Source of the DNA: Gymnogyps californianus
Lineage: Eukaryota; Chordata; Aves; Accipitriformes; Cathartidae
NCBI RefSeq assembly: GCF_018139145.2
Contig: NC_059479.1
Coordinates: forward strand, 1,054,001-1,118,000
DNA: 64,000 nucleotides
Direction: 5' to 3'
The position numbers and the translations under genes were made by a program. How positions within the stretch are numbered: position 1 is the stretch's first letter; each line of letters starts with the position of its first letter. Shown here piece by piece: positions 1 to 11,510 of this stretch. The notes beneath the pieces were generated by a model. That model was not told the origin of the DNA and made no database searches. It was given only the letters and a program-made list of their open reading frames with translations.

Positions 1-2754
1 AGAAAAATGTGCAAATCGTCACGGATGCCTGGAAGTCAGGAGGGATCACCCAGGCGTTAGGGGCAGGCTGGGACCTGCACCGGGACGCGTGGGAGCAGGA
101 TCGGTGATGCCCACGGCAGCAGCTCGCGGTGCCCCTGAGCCGTGCTGCCAGCATGGACCCACCTCCTGGGTCTTTAGTTTGGTTCCTGACTCGGGGAAGA
201 AAAGCGAGTGACAGGGGAGCCGGAGTCAGTTGGGAAGAAGGAACAACTCTCCTTTTTCTTCTTTCATGGTAGGGCAGAAGAGTAGCGGTGTAGGCTCACC
301 CATGCAGGCAAGAAAAGAGCAGCAGATGCTGAAGGTCAAACCTGGCCACCCTGGCACTGGCAAGGATAAAGCTGGTGGGAGAAAGGAGAGGGAAGGGACG
401 GGTCAGAAGTGTGAAGTGGGGCAAAGAAGCTCCTTCGCAAAGCCCACGGAGAGGCTTACGGCATCCCAGCCGGGAGCAGGCGGCAGGGCTTGGAGGAGAG
501 GCAGGCTGGGGACCTGCCTGTGTTATTGTCTGGAGCAACTGGTCCAGAAGGTCTCTGTACATCTTAGCGGGACTCCAGATGGATCCTGGCTGGTGTTTAT
601 TTGACAAAGGGTTTTTGGCTGTCTGCTGACCAGCAGTGCCAGGTAACCAGCCCATTTCCAAATTCTTAAATAATCCCGAACAGCTGTCACTTTGCCAATG
701 GACTGAACATCCCTGCTCAGACCTGAAATCCGGGAGCTCCTGACACAATGTGAGCTGGGGCCAGGACTAGCCTTCCTTCGAAAGATAAACCTCCCCTCTG
801 CATCCCTGTGTCCCGGGGGAGGCATTGTAGGGGCAGAGGACAGGGGACCTTTCCTTTTCCTAAGGACATCGGCGCTTCTACTGCTGGCAGCTTTGCTGAA
901 AATCCTCCGGTTTTGCCCAGAGCGGGTTGACCTTGCGGGTTTAGTTCAGCGAGCACCGGGGCAGCGTCCTGCTCACTGTCACGCTGCGGTAAATCCCAAT
1001 GAACTACGTTCGCTTCAGACATGGTGCTCCAGATTTACAGCTGCGTTTGGGAAAGTAGATCACGACCTGTCCTCTCCAAAGCAGCGCCTTTCCACAGCTC
1101 AGCAACTTACAGTTTCCTTTGAAATGGTCTAGTGGAAAGCCCTAGACAAGCGTTTCTCCTGGATGTTTTAGTGCCTAGCTCAACGCTATTCCTGCTGGCT
1201 TGTGTTTAAAGCCCTGCCTCCCCCCTGCCCTCTGCTTTTCTCTTTCTGTGAAGAGGAGAAGGAGCAGAAGAGCAAAGTGGGATGAAGGGGAAGGTGTGGG
1301 GAGGAGGGAGCCGGGATGAGCCATGGGTACGAGTTCAGAGAGACGTGGGGTCTCTTGCCCACCAGCCAGGCTGCCTGGTCCCACCAGCATGCCCAGGGCC
1401 ACCAGGGTCAGTGCTCAGAGGGACACGAGCACTGGAGTGGTATTGCTGATGACATTGGGTGGCTGTCCACCTCCTGACACATCACCGAGCCAGTGCCCGG
1501 CAGGGCAGCAAAGGCCGCCAAGCAGCCAAAGCACCATTTTTCAGAGGTAAAGCTGAGTTTATGATCACTGTGGTCATATACGAGTCTATGGCAATATGTT
1601 GCATCCTCCATCCTGCCTTAGGACAACATGTTCTTCTCCACTTCCTACCCCAAATCCTTTTGTGGTGTCGCTGAGAGGATCCCGACAGCATCAGACTTAC
1701 CCCAAGGAGGGCTGCGTGTTGCAGAGGGAGCGCTGCTTCTTGGCTGCGCTTAGAAAGCATGCATTAATTGTTCACCAGCTCATGCGCCTGCAGTTTAATT
1801 AGCTATACTAACCAAAGCCTGAGAGGAAATATCTGTGGGACTGTAGCCGAATTTAAACTTTAATCTGCTCTGTCCAGGTTTGTTTCCTGTTGCGGCTGGT
1901 GTGTTCTGCGCCAGGAAAAGCGTATTTAGAAAGAAGAAACCCTGCTAGAGGCAGTGGCTGGGCAGCACCTTGGGCCCTAACACATCTGTGGGCCAGCCAT
2001 GTTTCTCCACCTCTTGCTATTACAATTATTTTTATCCACTTTGCATGTTTTACTAGGCAATCAAAGCAGTCGGTACTTCTATGGGACGCTGATTAATTGA
2101 GCTCAGGTACAGTATTTCTCCAAGACTCGCTTCCAGAGTCCTCACAGAGAACTGAGCAAACAAGCCAGAGAAGGACCCAAGAGCCTGTTACAGAGCTAGG
2201 GATGGAAACCGTGCTGACATCCAATTATTCGCTTCCAATGACTTGGAAAATGAGAGGCCATCACATGCAGACCGCGTAGGTGGGGTGTGACTTCCTAACA
2301 AAGGAGCACAGAGTGCCAGACTCCTCACTGGAGCCCCTTTGCATGAGTCGGAGCAGGGTATCGCCATACCCACAGAGCAAGAACCATGCGTCTTTCTGCA
2401 AATGCTGAGAGCAATGAAGCAATTCAGCCTGTTTAACCAGTACCTTTGGTTGTTTTGGTTTCCCCCCTCCTCGCTCAGTAAGGTCAGCATCACCCAGAAG
2501 GAAAAGGTCTTTCATTTTGTAAAGTACTCTGTTTCTGCTCATTTACTCTCCTCCCCTAAACGATTCTCTTCCCGACAAAGTCAAACCTCCGGTGGCCTCC
2601 TTCCAGTCCTCCCGATCAGAGGACTTGTGTTCATCTAAATTCGGAGCAGGAGGATGATTTACGTGACCCACCGCTGCTGCCCGGCCCGGCTCCTGGGGCT
2701 GCACACCGAGCACTCGCAGCTCGCTGCGGGCGGGCGGTCCATGGAGTAAAACCG
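1..2754. other. Unique sequence, no gene recognised
   Basis: Mixed-composition unique DNA. Open frames up to about 150 codons occur on both strands (for example 296-748 on the minus strand), but they overlap each other and resemble no protein I know. I see no splice-bounded exon, RNA gene or interspersed repeat here. A short GC-rich patch lies at about 2680-2740. Confidence 0.6.
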
Positions 2755-3000
2755 CTCGCCAAAAGAAATGGATCGGATAACTTGAAGTATTGGATGAACT
2801 GAAGGAAAGTGTGATCCATTCACCGGCAAACTGTGAGCAATGTCAGCGGCAAAATTCTTTGAGTAAGCTATCCATCATGGATTATTCATTCATCTCGGCT
2901 AGTGACGAGGAAAGATAGCATAAAGCTGAAAATGTTCCAGTGCCAATTATTTATTTAAGGGATGTTCTCCTCTGCAGGCTCAAAGCACTCGAGCAGCAGT
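2755..3000. promoter_or_regulatory. AT-rich island, possible conserved non-coding element
   Basis: The AT content rises sharply against the GC-rich DNA on the left. Several TAAT/ATTA cores are visible, as in GGATTATTC near 2880 and CAATTATTTATTTA near 2945. No repeat family is recognised. The regulatory reading is inference from composition and motif density; conservation in other birds would be needed to support it. Confidence 0.22.
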
Positions 3001-3074
3001 GTTTATCCCGCTTTCCTTGGGAAAGTCCATGGCACTTTATATTGGCAGAAATAGAGAAAATCTATCCCGGTGTT

Positions 3075-3350
3075 GAGGCTGAATTTCCCTTTCTTGAGTT
3101 TCATCACCTTTATTCTTAGCTCCACTGCTTTTGGTCCATTCTGAATAATATTTCTTCCTCTTCAGTGTTTACACCCTTCGGATATTTCTAGACAGCTATT
3201 ATGTTCCCCATTAGTCTTCTCTTAGCCTAGCTGTAAGTATTTACTTATTTTAATCTTTCCCCATCAGCCAGTCCCTCCTGCCCCTTAATCATCTATGCTG
3301 TTCTTCTCTGAATTCCCTCTGATTTGTCTACATCACTCTTGTTTATGATT
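3075..3350 (-). mobile_element. Ancient CR1/L3-type LINE fragment
   Basis: Read on the plus strand this is the antisense of an old amniote CR1 body. It shows in order the stretches that match 'CTGAATTTCCCT', 'GATATTT..AGACAGCTATTATGT', 'CCCCATTAGTCTTCTCTTAG', 'CCTTAATCATCTATG.TGTTCTTCTCTGA' and 'TTTGTCTACATC', which I know from the 3' part of CR1 and L3. It is heavily diverged, with no open reading frame and no CR1 tail, so it is a dead relic. The edges are approximate. Confidence 0.75.
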
Positions 3351-6300
3351 CCGAGATCTCATTTAACATTTGATTTCTGCCAAAAATAAAATTGAGGTTG
3401 ATTGTTTTCACTGATGACTGAAGGAGACATGAATTGTTGCTTGGAAAACAGTCCTTGAGACAGCAATATATGAAAGAGAAAAAATAAAGGCAGCTCCATC
3501 AGGCAGACAAATACACAGATAATATCACGTAGGCCAGCTTTGGCTAGATTGAATCTCAGAAGTGCGGCTGGTACGTGAAGACAGTAATAGCCACCACTAT
3601 TAGAGTGTTTAGCTTTTAAACAGAAATGTGAGTTATAACTCAGGCCCCGGCATAAATCACAGGGCCATGAAAATCTCACAAACGCATGCCTGCACAATAA
3701 ACCAATATGAAATTCCTTGTCCTTGGTGAAAGTAGCAAAATTGCAACTTCCTTTGTATAGGAAAATGTGCGTGTTCAAGTCGGATACAGCAATTTGGTTT
3801 CAGGCATGTCATTGAGACCTTCAGCTTGGAAAGTTGTAATCTTTTTTGGAAAGGAACATTTGAATTGCCACATGGTTGGAAAAGAAGCGGTAAGGGCAAA
3901 GTCAGACCCCAGAATGATCTTAATCTAATGAAAGAGCATCCATCCTGGCCATCCCTGAGATGAGCACCGGGACCTGTAGTCATTGCCCACACTCTTCAGA
4001 GCTGCGTATGGGAAGGTACCGGCCTGAATCCGTGTTTGGATTGAGGAGCGGTGGGGTGCTGCTGCAGGGTCCTCATCACTTCTGACCATCGGGCTACTTT
4101 ATTTGTGTCTCCAAATGCTGATTTAGGGACCTGGTTTTGATAACTTGGACTATCAAATGCTGGTGCATGGCTTCAGCCTGTAAATCTTCAGGCAATCTCC
4201 TCGTGGCTGACCTGCCGAATTGCACAGGCACGCTAACCCCCAGCTAACCCTCAGCCGCCCGGCGACTTGCACTGTCCCCTGGGCTCTCTTCAGCCACCGC
4301 TGGGACAGTGCTCCTGCCGCTCACACTTGCGATGTTTGTGCTGTGCCGCTCCAGACTCAGCTGGGACCTCTCTTTCCACCTCGGCTGATTTCACACCTTT
4401 CGTGTCGGAGTGATCCCAGGCAAATGAAAGAGAGCAGGTGGCAAACGCATCCATCCACCCAGTGCCCAGAGCAAGAGCTCCTTCAGTCTGCGTGCATGGG
4501 CCAAAGAGCGCAGCCACCACACCTCCTCTGCCGGTGTTTGCTCCCTCTGGGTCACTGGGGGGTTGATTCATACCCACGGTGGGAGAAGATGAGCCTGGGA
4601 CAGCAATGCTCTTAAAACTCGCAGTTTCAAACCCATTTGCTTTCAGGACACTGATGCACTGCAGCCCCGATGAAGAGGTCTGAGGGACATCAGTAGATGA
4701 CACCACCACCTGTTTAGAGACACAAACCTGCAGCACGAGCATTTTGCAACAAGGGCAGGAGCATTTTGCTCCACTGGAAAGCCACTGCGTGTCGGCACCC
4801 AGGCAGGGGAGCCACCCGGGGGGTGGCAGCACGCGGGTACGGGTGGATGGAAGCGAGCAGCAGCGACCCATCCTGCATCCCGGCGGCAGGAGGACCTGGG
4901 GCTGCAGAGCAGCGGCCACAGGAGATGGGCTGCCAGCGGGAAAGCCAGCCCCACACTGGAGCCCACGATAATCCCCCAGATCCGAGATCCAAATAAGCCC
5001 ACAAATTAAACAAGGAGGTAGGGGCTGGTTTCCCCTGGGAAGAATCTACCTTCCAGTGAGACCCTGCAAAGAATATACTGTATCTCAGGGGGATTTCCAT
5101 TTAAATGCTCTTTGGCAAAACACCCTTAAAAAGCTGCTGACGCCTGGTGGAAAGCTTTGAAAAACATGCTAATTAATTAGAAACAATGCAGCATCTCTAC
5201 CGGCTATAGGAGCCCCTATGTTTCCCTCCCTCACATTCCCTGTCACCACCAGAGACATTTGCATGAGAAGGGCAGCTTTGTTTCTCCGGACTCTCATCTG
5301 CTGTTCCTGCTGCCTATTCCTCCACCTGAAGTCAGGCTCCAAAGTGTGGGACCCCCCAAGGCATCTCCACAGCAGCCCCCCCGCCCCGTCCGGGCCATGG
5401 GGCAGAGGCAACCAGGGTTCAGAGGGAAGAGCCAGTTTGACAGCACTGAGCAGGGCTTGGGACAGTGAGTACATGTAACCCCCGGGGCCGGGACCAGTTA
5501 GGGAAGGGGGAATTCATTAGCGTTATTACTATGCACTGCATGTGCTGCAGTAGCATCCCAAAGCTCCCGTCAAGATCAGGTATCCTGTATGCTGGGAATG
5601 TATAAAATTGCTATAAAACACAGTCCTTGCTTCTGTAAATTCAAATTTACCGCAGGCTCCCCTAAAAGATGGAGTATTTCAGCAAGTGGTGAGAACCCCC
5701 TTATTTCTCTTTGCTGCTGGGGGCTGACAGCCACCTCCCACCGCTGCTCTGCCCCCCGCCAAGGGCTGTATTAAAATGTGAGTGTCAGCTCTGAAAACGA
5801 CCACCTGCACTGTGAAAAAAACCCCACGGCACTTCTTGTGGCTTCATTTCTATCTTGTTTGTTTTGCTGCTGTAAAATGGGGGCGGGGGGAGACGCTGGG
5901 GTTTCATCACTTATCGCAGGCAACAGCGACCTTTTGGTCGGTGATGAAATATCACTGAACTTCCCCAGCAGGCAGTAAAAGTAATGCTGAAAGTGTCAAA
6001 GAGCAACTTTCCGCTCCTCAGACAATCTTGCAAGGACTAATTTTCCCTCCTAGTGAGAGGCAGCCAGGAGGGGAAGGGGCAGATGCCACTGGTGTTAAAC
6101 ATAACAGAAATACCTGTAAAGCAAACCTTAATTCAGGGTGGCTGTGCCCCGGCAATCCCTCTGCTCCCTGCATGCTGGTGTCAGAGCCCTTCTTCGCTCA
6201 GGGTTTTGGAGAGTGTGTGTCTGCTGCCCCATGAATCTCCGTTTGAAACCTAAATAATTCATCAGGGTAGGCATGTACGGAGAGATTCTGGGTTTGCTCA

Positions 6301-6885
6301 GGAGCAGTTGGATATTCTCCTATTGCTCAGGGGGACAGCGACAAAGCGATGAAAGAGGAGGAACGCTATGAAGGGAGAGAGCGGCAGGGCTGAGCGGCAC
6401 TGCTGGGATGTGGAGCGTTCCCACCCGGCCAGGGGAAAACAAGCAAACAAACACAGCAACTACAAGTTGACAACGAAGCAGAGGGATGGCAGCAGCTACA
6501 GTCCCCGAGTTGGCATCAATCAACCAACCTTGGCAGAAACATCCCTGCTGCAGGTGCGGCGACACGCGTGTCTGCGTATGGGGAGCGGGGATGTGCCCGA
6601 GACATTCGGTACCCAGGTCAGGAGAGGTTTTAAGAGGAAACAACCCCATGAACGCTTACTTGCCCAAGCCTAAATTCCTCCTTTTTCCTGGAGAGGCAAG
6701 ACCAACATGGTTCTTTGCATTGCTTTGCATCTGAACAAGGGATTAAATGTCCACGCTGACTCAATGCACGCTGGAACACTTCCAGAAAGTCAGCGAATTT
6801 GCACTCCCTCTCCCTTTAAATGCTTTCGCTTCCTGCAGGAAAATGAAATCCATTAACAAGTTCCACCCCTGCTCCGAATTCAAGG
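3351..6885. other. Unique sequence, no gene recognised
   Basis: AT-richer at 3351-3900 and GC-richer around 4220-5470. The frame at 4290-4919 on the minus strand (209 codons) has low-complexity, proline/cysteine-rich composition and overlaps three other frames, so I do not accept it as a gene. No repeat or RNA gene is visible. Confidence 0.55.
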
Positions 6886-6889
6886 CTAG

Positions 6890-7030
6890 AACTGTCAATG
6901 CTTTAGGAACGAGCTAAATGGGGGGATTTCCATAACAATCAACAGCTACAGCATTAATCTATAGTCATATTAGCCTGGGATGACAAGGACACGTCTGTCT
7001 GTTCTCTCTAATGTAATCTACCATTATACT
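6890..7030. promoter_or_regulatory. AT-rich island with SOX/homeodomain-like motifs
   Basis: The stretch carries AACAAT followed by ATCAACAGCTAC and GCATTAATC near 6932-6960, then TAATGTAATC and CATTATAC near 7009-7028. These are SOX-like and homeodomain-like cores packed into about 100 bp between GC-rich blocks. The regulatory role is inference only. Confidence 0.22.
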
Positions 7031-7146
7031 CGGACTCCATTGAAGTCTGCTTTGTACCATGCATTTGGCTGTGATCAGCTAATCTCTCTGGCTTTAAGCA
7101 CGGCTCAGAAAAGAGAGAGGGGGAGACAGACAGAGAAAAGTGATTA

Positions 7147-7168
7147 ATATGCGCGCGCGTGTGTGTGC
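7147..7168. repeat. 22-bp alternating purine-pyrimidine run (Z-DNA prone)
   Basis: Every step alternates purine and pyrimidine: an AT start, then a GC block, then a GT block. GC and GT alternation of this length is the classic Z-DNA-forming pattern. It opens a roughly 300-bp zone (7146-7450) rich in GT, GCGC and CACG steps. Confidence 0.7.
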
Positions 7169-9155
7169 TTAGCATGTGTCTGCCGATAGATAATGTATGT
7201 GTGAGCATGTGCATGTGCACCAGTCAGCTGGGGGCTACGCATCTGCGCGTGCGAGCGCGCTGCGTGGATGTGCTGGTGCTCGCGGTGTGCCTTTGCGACG
7301 TGTCCACACGCACCCGGCAAACGGAGAGAAACAGGCAGGAATTTCAGCGTGCAGGTCAGGGCTCTGTGAACGAACGTGCGGACGTGAACATGAGGCACGC
7401 GTGTTGGCGTGTTTAGCGTACGTGGCTGTGGTTTGCACGTGTCTTCCGTCCGCCCGTCTCGTGGCAGCGTGCAGTTCCCATGCTGGTGGGGAAGGCGGTT
7501 TTCGTTCTGTCCCTGCAGATCTGCCGGCGCGGGGATGCTGCTGCGCCAGGTCCTCGCAGGCAGCGCTGGGGACGAGCCCCGTGGTGCCAGGGCAGCTCAG
7601 CGGGACAGCGAAGGTGGCCGGCCCCTCTGGCGCTTTACAACGGCTGGCAGCATGTCCTCTATGGGGATGTGCAGCCCCGACTGTCCCTTCTCTTTCTCTC
7701 TTAATCTTCCTTGAAGAGGCACCTTCTCTGAGCGTGCAAGATGCCCTGAGCCTGCTTTTGGATTAGGAGACGATTACAGAGCTGCAGCGGCGCACACCGG
7801 GATGCCCCGCACCAAATGAGCTTATGGGGTCAATCACATTCCCAGCACCGACTGCAGCCACTTCAGAAGATGCCGTGATATCAGCTCCCACCTTCTGCGA
7901 GGAGCCTGTTCCCGGGCAGGAATTAAAGCCTCTGTGGCTGCTGCGTGGCCGTCCGCAGGCACGCCGCTTTGCCTGCTTCGCCACCTTTCCTTTTTTATCG
8001 GTGGAGAGCAGGAAGCAAATTGCTCTGTGGCAAACTCATCCCGTGTGCTCACTGTCGGGCTGGTTACAGCCTCACCGCTCCTGCGGCCGCTGGGAGCCAG
8101 CCACCCCATCCCACCCCCGGAGGTAAATCCCACACGACTGCTGCGGGTTCGCCAGGCAGAGAGCAAACGTGCCCGGGAGCTGTGGGATGCTGCCTTCCCT
8201 CTGGCCATCCCTGGGGAGGCGTGCAGAGAAATCTCGAATCATCCCACAGAGTGATAGCAAGGCAGGGAGAATGGCAAGAAAAGCCCAGACCAAACCATGT
8301 TCCTCTGCCCTGTCTGCTTGCCCGGTGACAACCCGAGCTGGGCAGGGAGTCGTGGCTGTCGGTGTGCTCCCCAGGCTCCTGGCAGATTTCCTCCCTGCCC
8401 AGATCACCCCGACTCATTTCAGATTTGAAAAGCTCTAAGAAGTTGCATCCCGGCTCTGCCTTTGCTTTGGTCCGTCCCCGAGGAGAGTGGAGCAAGGCTG
8501 GACCGTGGTGCCAGCCCGGCAGGGTGGGAGCTGGGGATGCTCCTCCGGCAGCCTGGCCCTTTGCCGTGCAGCCCCTTCCCGGAGCGCAGCATCTCCGCTG
8601 TACCTGCTCGGGGCGAACAGCCGTTAACCCTCTTCTCCCAAGCAGTTGGCTGCTGAGACTGTCCAGGAGACACTGGCAGGAGCCCTCCGAAGACCACAAA
8701 GGCTGCAAGGTCTGGCGTTACACCCAACCTGTCCCAAGGGGCTGATAAATTCTCCGTTACCACCATCCTGTACTCGCAACTCAGGTTTCAGAGCTGAAAA
8801 GTGCCGCTTCGGCCGTTCTGGGCATTACTGCAAATAGGAAGCTGGGGGTGGGAGTACAAACTAACGGGGTGTAAAGATTCAGAGGAGATAAGCATTGCAA
8901 AATGTTCTTCTGCTCCTGGCAAAGACAAAACCCGCCACAGACCTGTGCTGCTGCCGCCACCGTCCCCCGTTTCCTTGCACCCCCACTCCCCGCATCCAGA
9001 CCTTACGGTTCCCTCAGTTCTGGCCCTCTCTTTTAAAAAAATTTCTGATCCAGTCCATGATTTCTGTGTTACTGTTTAGTCATATTGTAAAGGGGGTGGA
9101 AATCGGAAACTCTGATTCACCAGGATCTTTGCACAGAAACTTTACACACTGGAAC
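7169..9155. other. GT- and GC-rich sequence, no gene recognised
   Basis: The first 280 bases are GT/GC-rich with many CpG steps. The rest is GC-rich unique DNA. Open frames at 7197-7766 (+) and 8064-8708 (-) exceed 180 codons, but they are overlapped by frames of similar length in other registers and have no recognisable domain. Confidence 0.5.
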
Positions 9156-9159
9156 AATT

Positions 9160-9320
9160 AATTATCCATTAAAACCTTTGTCTGTGTGCATCTTATTGTT
9201 CCAGACTCTTATTGAAGCCACTCAGCGAAACAATCGGTCTGCCAGCATTCGAGTGTGGTTAATCAACTAACAAGCTTATAAATACAATAGATACAGCAAC
9301 ATGTTGCTCTCCGAGAGCGC
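9160..9320. promoter_or_regulatory. AT-rich island, possible conserved non-coding element
   Basis: The run contains TTAATTATCCATTAAAA at its left end, then CTTATTGTTCC, ACAATCGG, GTGGTTAATCAACTAA and TTATAAATACAATAG. It joins homeodomain-like (TAAT), SOX-like (ATTGTT, ACAAT) and AT-rich motifs in 150 bp. It is unique sequence. Function is inferred, not shown. Confidence 0.25.
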
Positions 9321-9765
9321 TGTTGCCGAACGGTCTCGAGCCACTTCAGAAAATGTCGAATTAGCCATGGCTCTCGCCACTCTGCGGGTCGGTGAAGCGG
9401 CGGCGGCTCTCCTTCCTGCAGCTGGGAAGCTGGGCCAGACCGTGATGTTTGGGGATGTGCCATTAAAACGCTTCCTCCGCCGAGCTCCGAGCATCCCGGC
9501 TGCAAAGTGCGATGGAGGACACGTGGGTGCCCAGGTGACTCCGGGCAGATGGGGAGCGCAGCCTGCTCCGACACGGAGGATGCTTCGGGGCAACACAGCG
9601 GTACGAGGCGGATTTAATGGGGCAAAGCCCTGCCGAGGAACTGGGGAAATTTCAACTTTTTTGAGGTTAGAGGTGACGCTTGTGTCTTGGAAATTTTTTT
9701 CTGCATCTGCTGCGTGGACAAAGTCTGGGAAAGCGGTGTTTTAAGGGAAGCAGGTGGAGGCATGA
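9321..9765. other. Unique GC-rich spacer
   Basis: No gene or repeat recognised. A 147-codon frame on the plus strand (9301-9744) spans this spacer, but it has no known domain and starts inside the AT-rich island. Confidence 0.5.
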
Positions 9766-9769
9766 GATC

Positions 9770-9960
9770 TTTGAGGATATGTTTAATGATAGAAATTTTC
9801 TCTCAGTTGTATTTAGGCCATAATTACAGAGGCCAGAAAGGCATTTATTTCCTGACGATTAATGGCAGGCCAAGGAGAAAACTCTCTCATCAACACTGTT
9901 ATAAGTTTCAATTACTTTTTAAATTATGTTTAAGTTTTCCTTGCAGCTTTCAGGAACTGC
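9770..9960. promoter_or_regulatory. AT-rich island, possible conserved non-coding element
   Basis: The sequence includes GTTTAATGATAG, GGCCATAATTACAGAGGCC (an ATAATTA core between two GGCC boxes), GACGATTAATGGC and TTTTTAAATTATG. The TAAT density is well above that of the flanks and no repeat family is recognised. The reading as a regulatory island is inference. Confidence 0.25.
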
Positions 9961-11260
9961 ACGCGGGCACACGCACTCGGCCTCCTGAGCACCCTTTGCT
10001 GTTCGCATGAGGATGGAGAAGGTCAGGAGACAAAGCCACAGAAGCTGGAGAGCTTAGGCTAAGATCAGAGCTGACGAAGAACAAAATATTTAATTGCAAG
10101 GGTGGATGAAGGGGCCTTTCAGTGACCATCAGCCAAACTTTGAGCTTTCATTGCAGTTTTTTTAGTCATGTCTCTAATTGGCCTTACTGTGCCAATCGCC
10201 TTACGGCCTTCATGTGCCCAGGGACCACTTTTCTGCCCTGGCTGGGACGTGAGTGAGCGTGTCCCATGATGGGCAAAGGCTGCTGGAGCAAGGGCTCCGC
10301 TCCCGTGCCCATATAACACAGAAATGGCCACAAGTTCCTTGAAGGCTCTGGGCCGACAGGGTTGAACAACAAAGAACGAGAGATAAAGACCCAGAAACCC
10401 ACCTCAGGCTTAGGCTCCCAAACCCAAAACTTTTTCCTTGCATCTATGCCACACACTCCCCAGCCTCTGCAGCACTCAGGGAGCAGCAGCGATAAGAGCA
10501 TCTGTCAACTTGAAGAGGCTCAAACAGATAAGCATCTCGCTTTGAACTAGCAGATAAACGTACAAGCTCGGAAGAATGTATCACCAGAGCATCTGAGCAA
10601 GCCTGGCCCGGAGCCTGGGCACACAGATGGCTCCTTGGGGAAGCGCACATGGGCTGTCCCGCAGCGTCCCGCGCAGATGACCCACGCAAGCCATCTTCCC
10701 TCGTGCTGCACCGTCCTTCCCCCTGCTTCCCCTGGCTGGGGTGCGGGGCACAGCCCTGAGCACGGCAAGGGTGTCACGGCTCTCCTCGCTTGTCCCGTCC
10801 TGTCCCTCCTCTGGCTGTCACCTCCCTCCCCTCTCCCAGCACGTGCTCTGTGTGTAAAAGGCAAAGGTTATATTTAGGAGAAAAAGAAAACTACAGTGCT
10901 GATATCATTTGTGTCCTCCTCTGTTCGGAGCTGCTCAGTCTGGGACGTTATCAGCCGAAAGAAGCACTGATCCTGCAGCAGAAGGCTCTGCCCCCCCCCC
11001 CTCCTTTTGAAAGCTGCTGGGAAAAAAAAACACTAAAAAAATCCTTCCTTTTGCCCTGCACACTGGCAAAGGGGGGGCCGTGGTGCGGTGAGGGGTGGGC
11101 TGCTGAGACCCCAGCCAAGCCACGGGAATGCAACACGGACAGAGAGGGAAAAACTGGCATTGCCCTGTGCTCCTCTGCCCTCCAGCCCCGGCAGAGCCGC
11201 GGCCGTCACCTCCGCACCGGCTCCTTCGGCTGACGGGGGATTTCTGTGCTGGGGGCAGGT
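9961..11260. other. Unique sequence, no gene recognised
   Basis: GC-rich at 10550-10860. A C-run near 10991-11001 is followed by A-runs near 11022 and 11034. No exon, RNA gene or interspersed repeat is visible. Confidence 0.55.
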
Positions 11261-11264
11261 TTGC

Positions 11265-11510
11265 AGGTCTTGCTAGCTGTATAAATGAGCAACTAAAATG
11301 AACATTAACAACTTCAGCGCAGTTATCGCAGTTTCCTGTCCCAGATAATTACTGCGGTTTGAGTGTGGCAATGGTTATTTGCTGTGTTTATACAGCAGAA
11401 AAGGTGAGTGGCACCGCGCAGTCAAAAATTACTGCCGGGACATAAAAATGTCTTCAGCTATTAAAGCGGTGACGTTTCTATTTAAGTTTGCCGTTCTGCC
11501 CAGGCCAGAG
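11265..11510. promoter_or_regulatory. AT-rich island, possible conserved non-coding element
   Basis: Motifs include TGAACATTAACAAC, CAGATAATTACTGCGG, GGTTATTTGC and GCTATTAAAGC, with GC-rich DNA on both sides. No transposable element is recognised. The regulatory reading rests only on composition and clustered TAAT/ATTA cores. Confidence 0.25.

Noticed and set aside
7008..7766. Overlapping frames in the GT-rich zone as a secreted Cys/His peptide
   Set aside because: The residues follow from GTGTGT/GCGC low complexity in every register.
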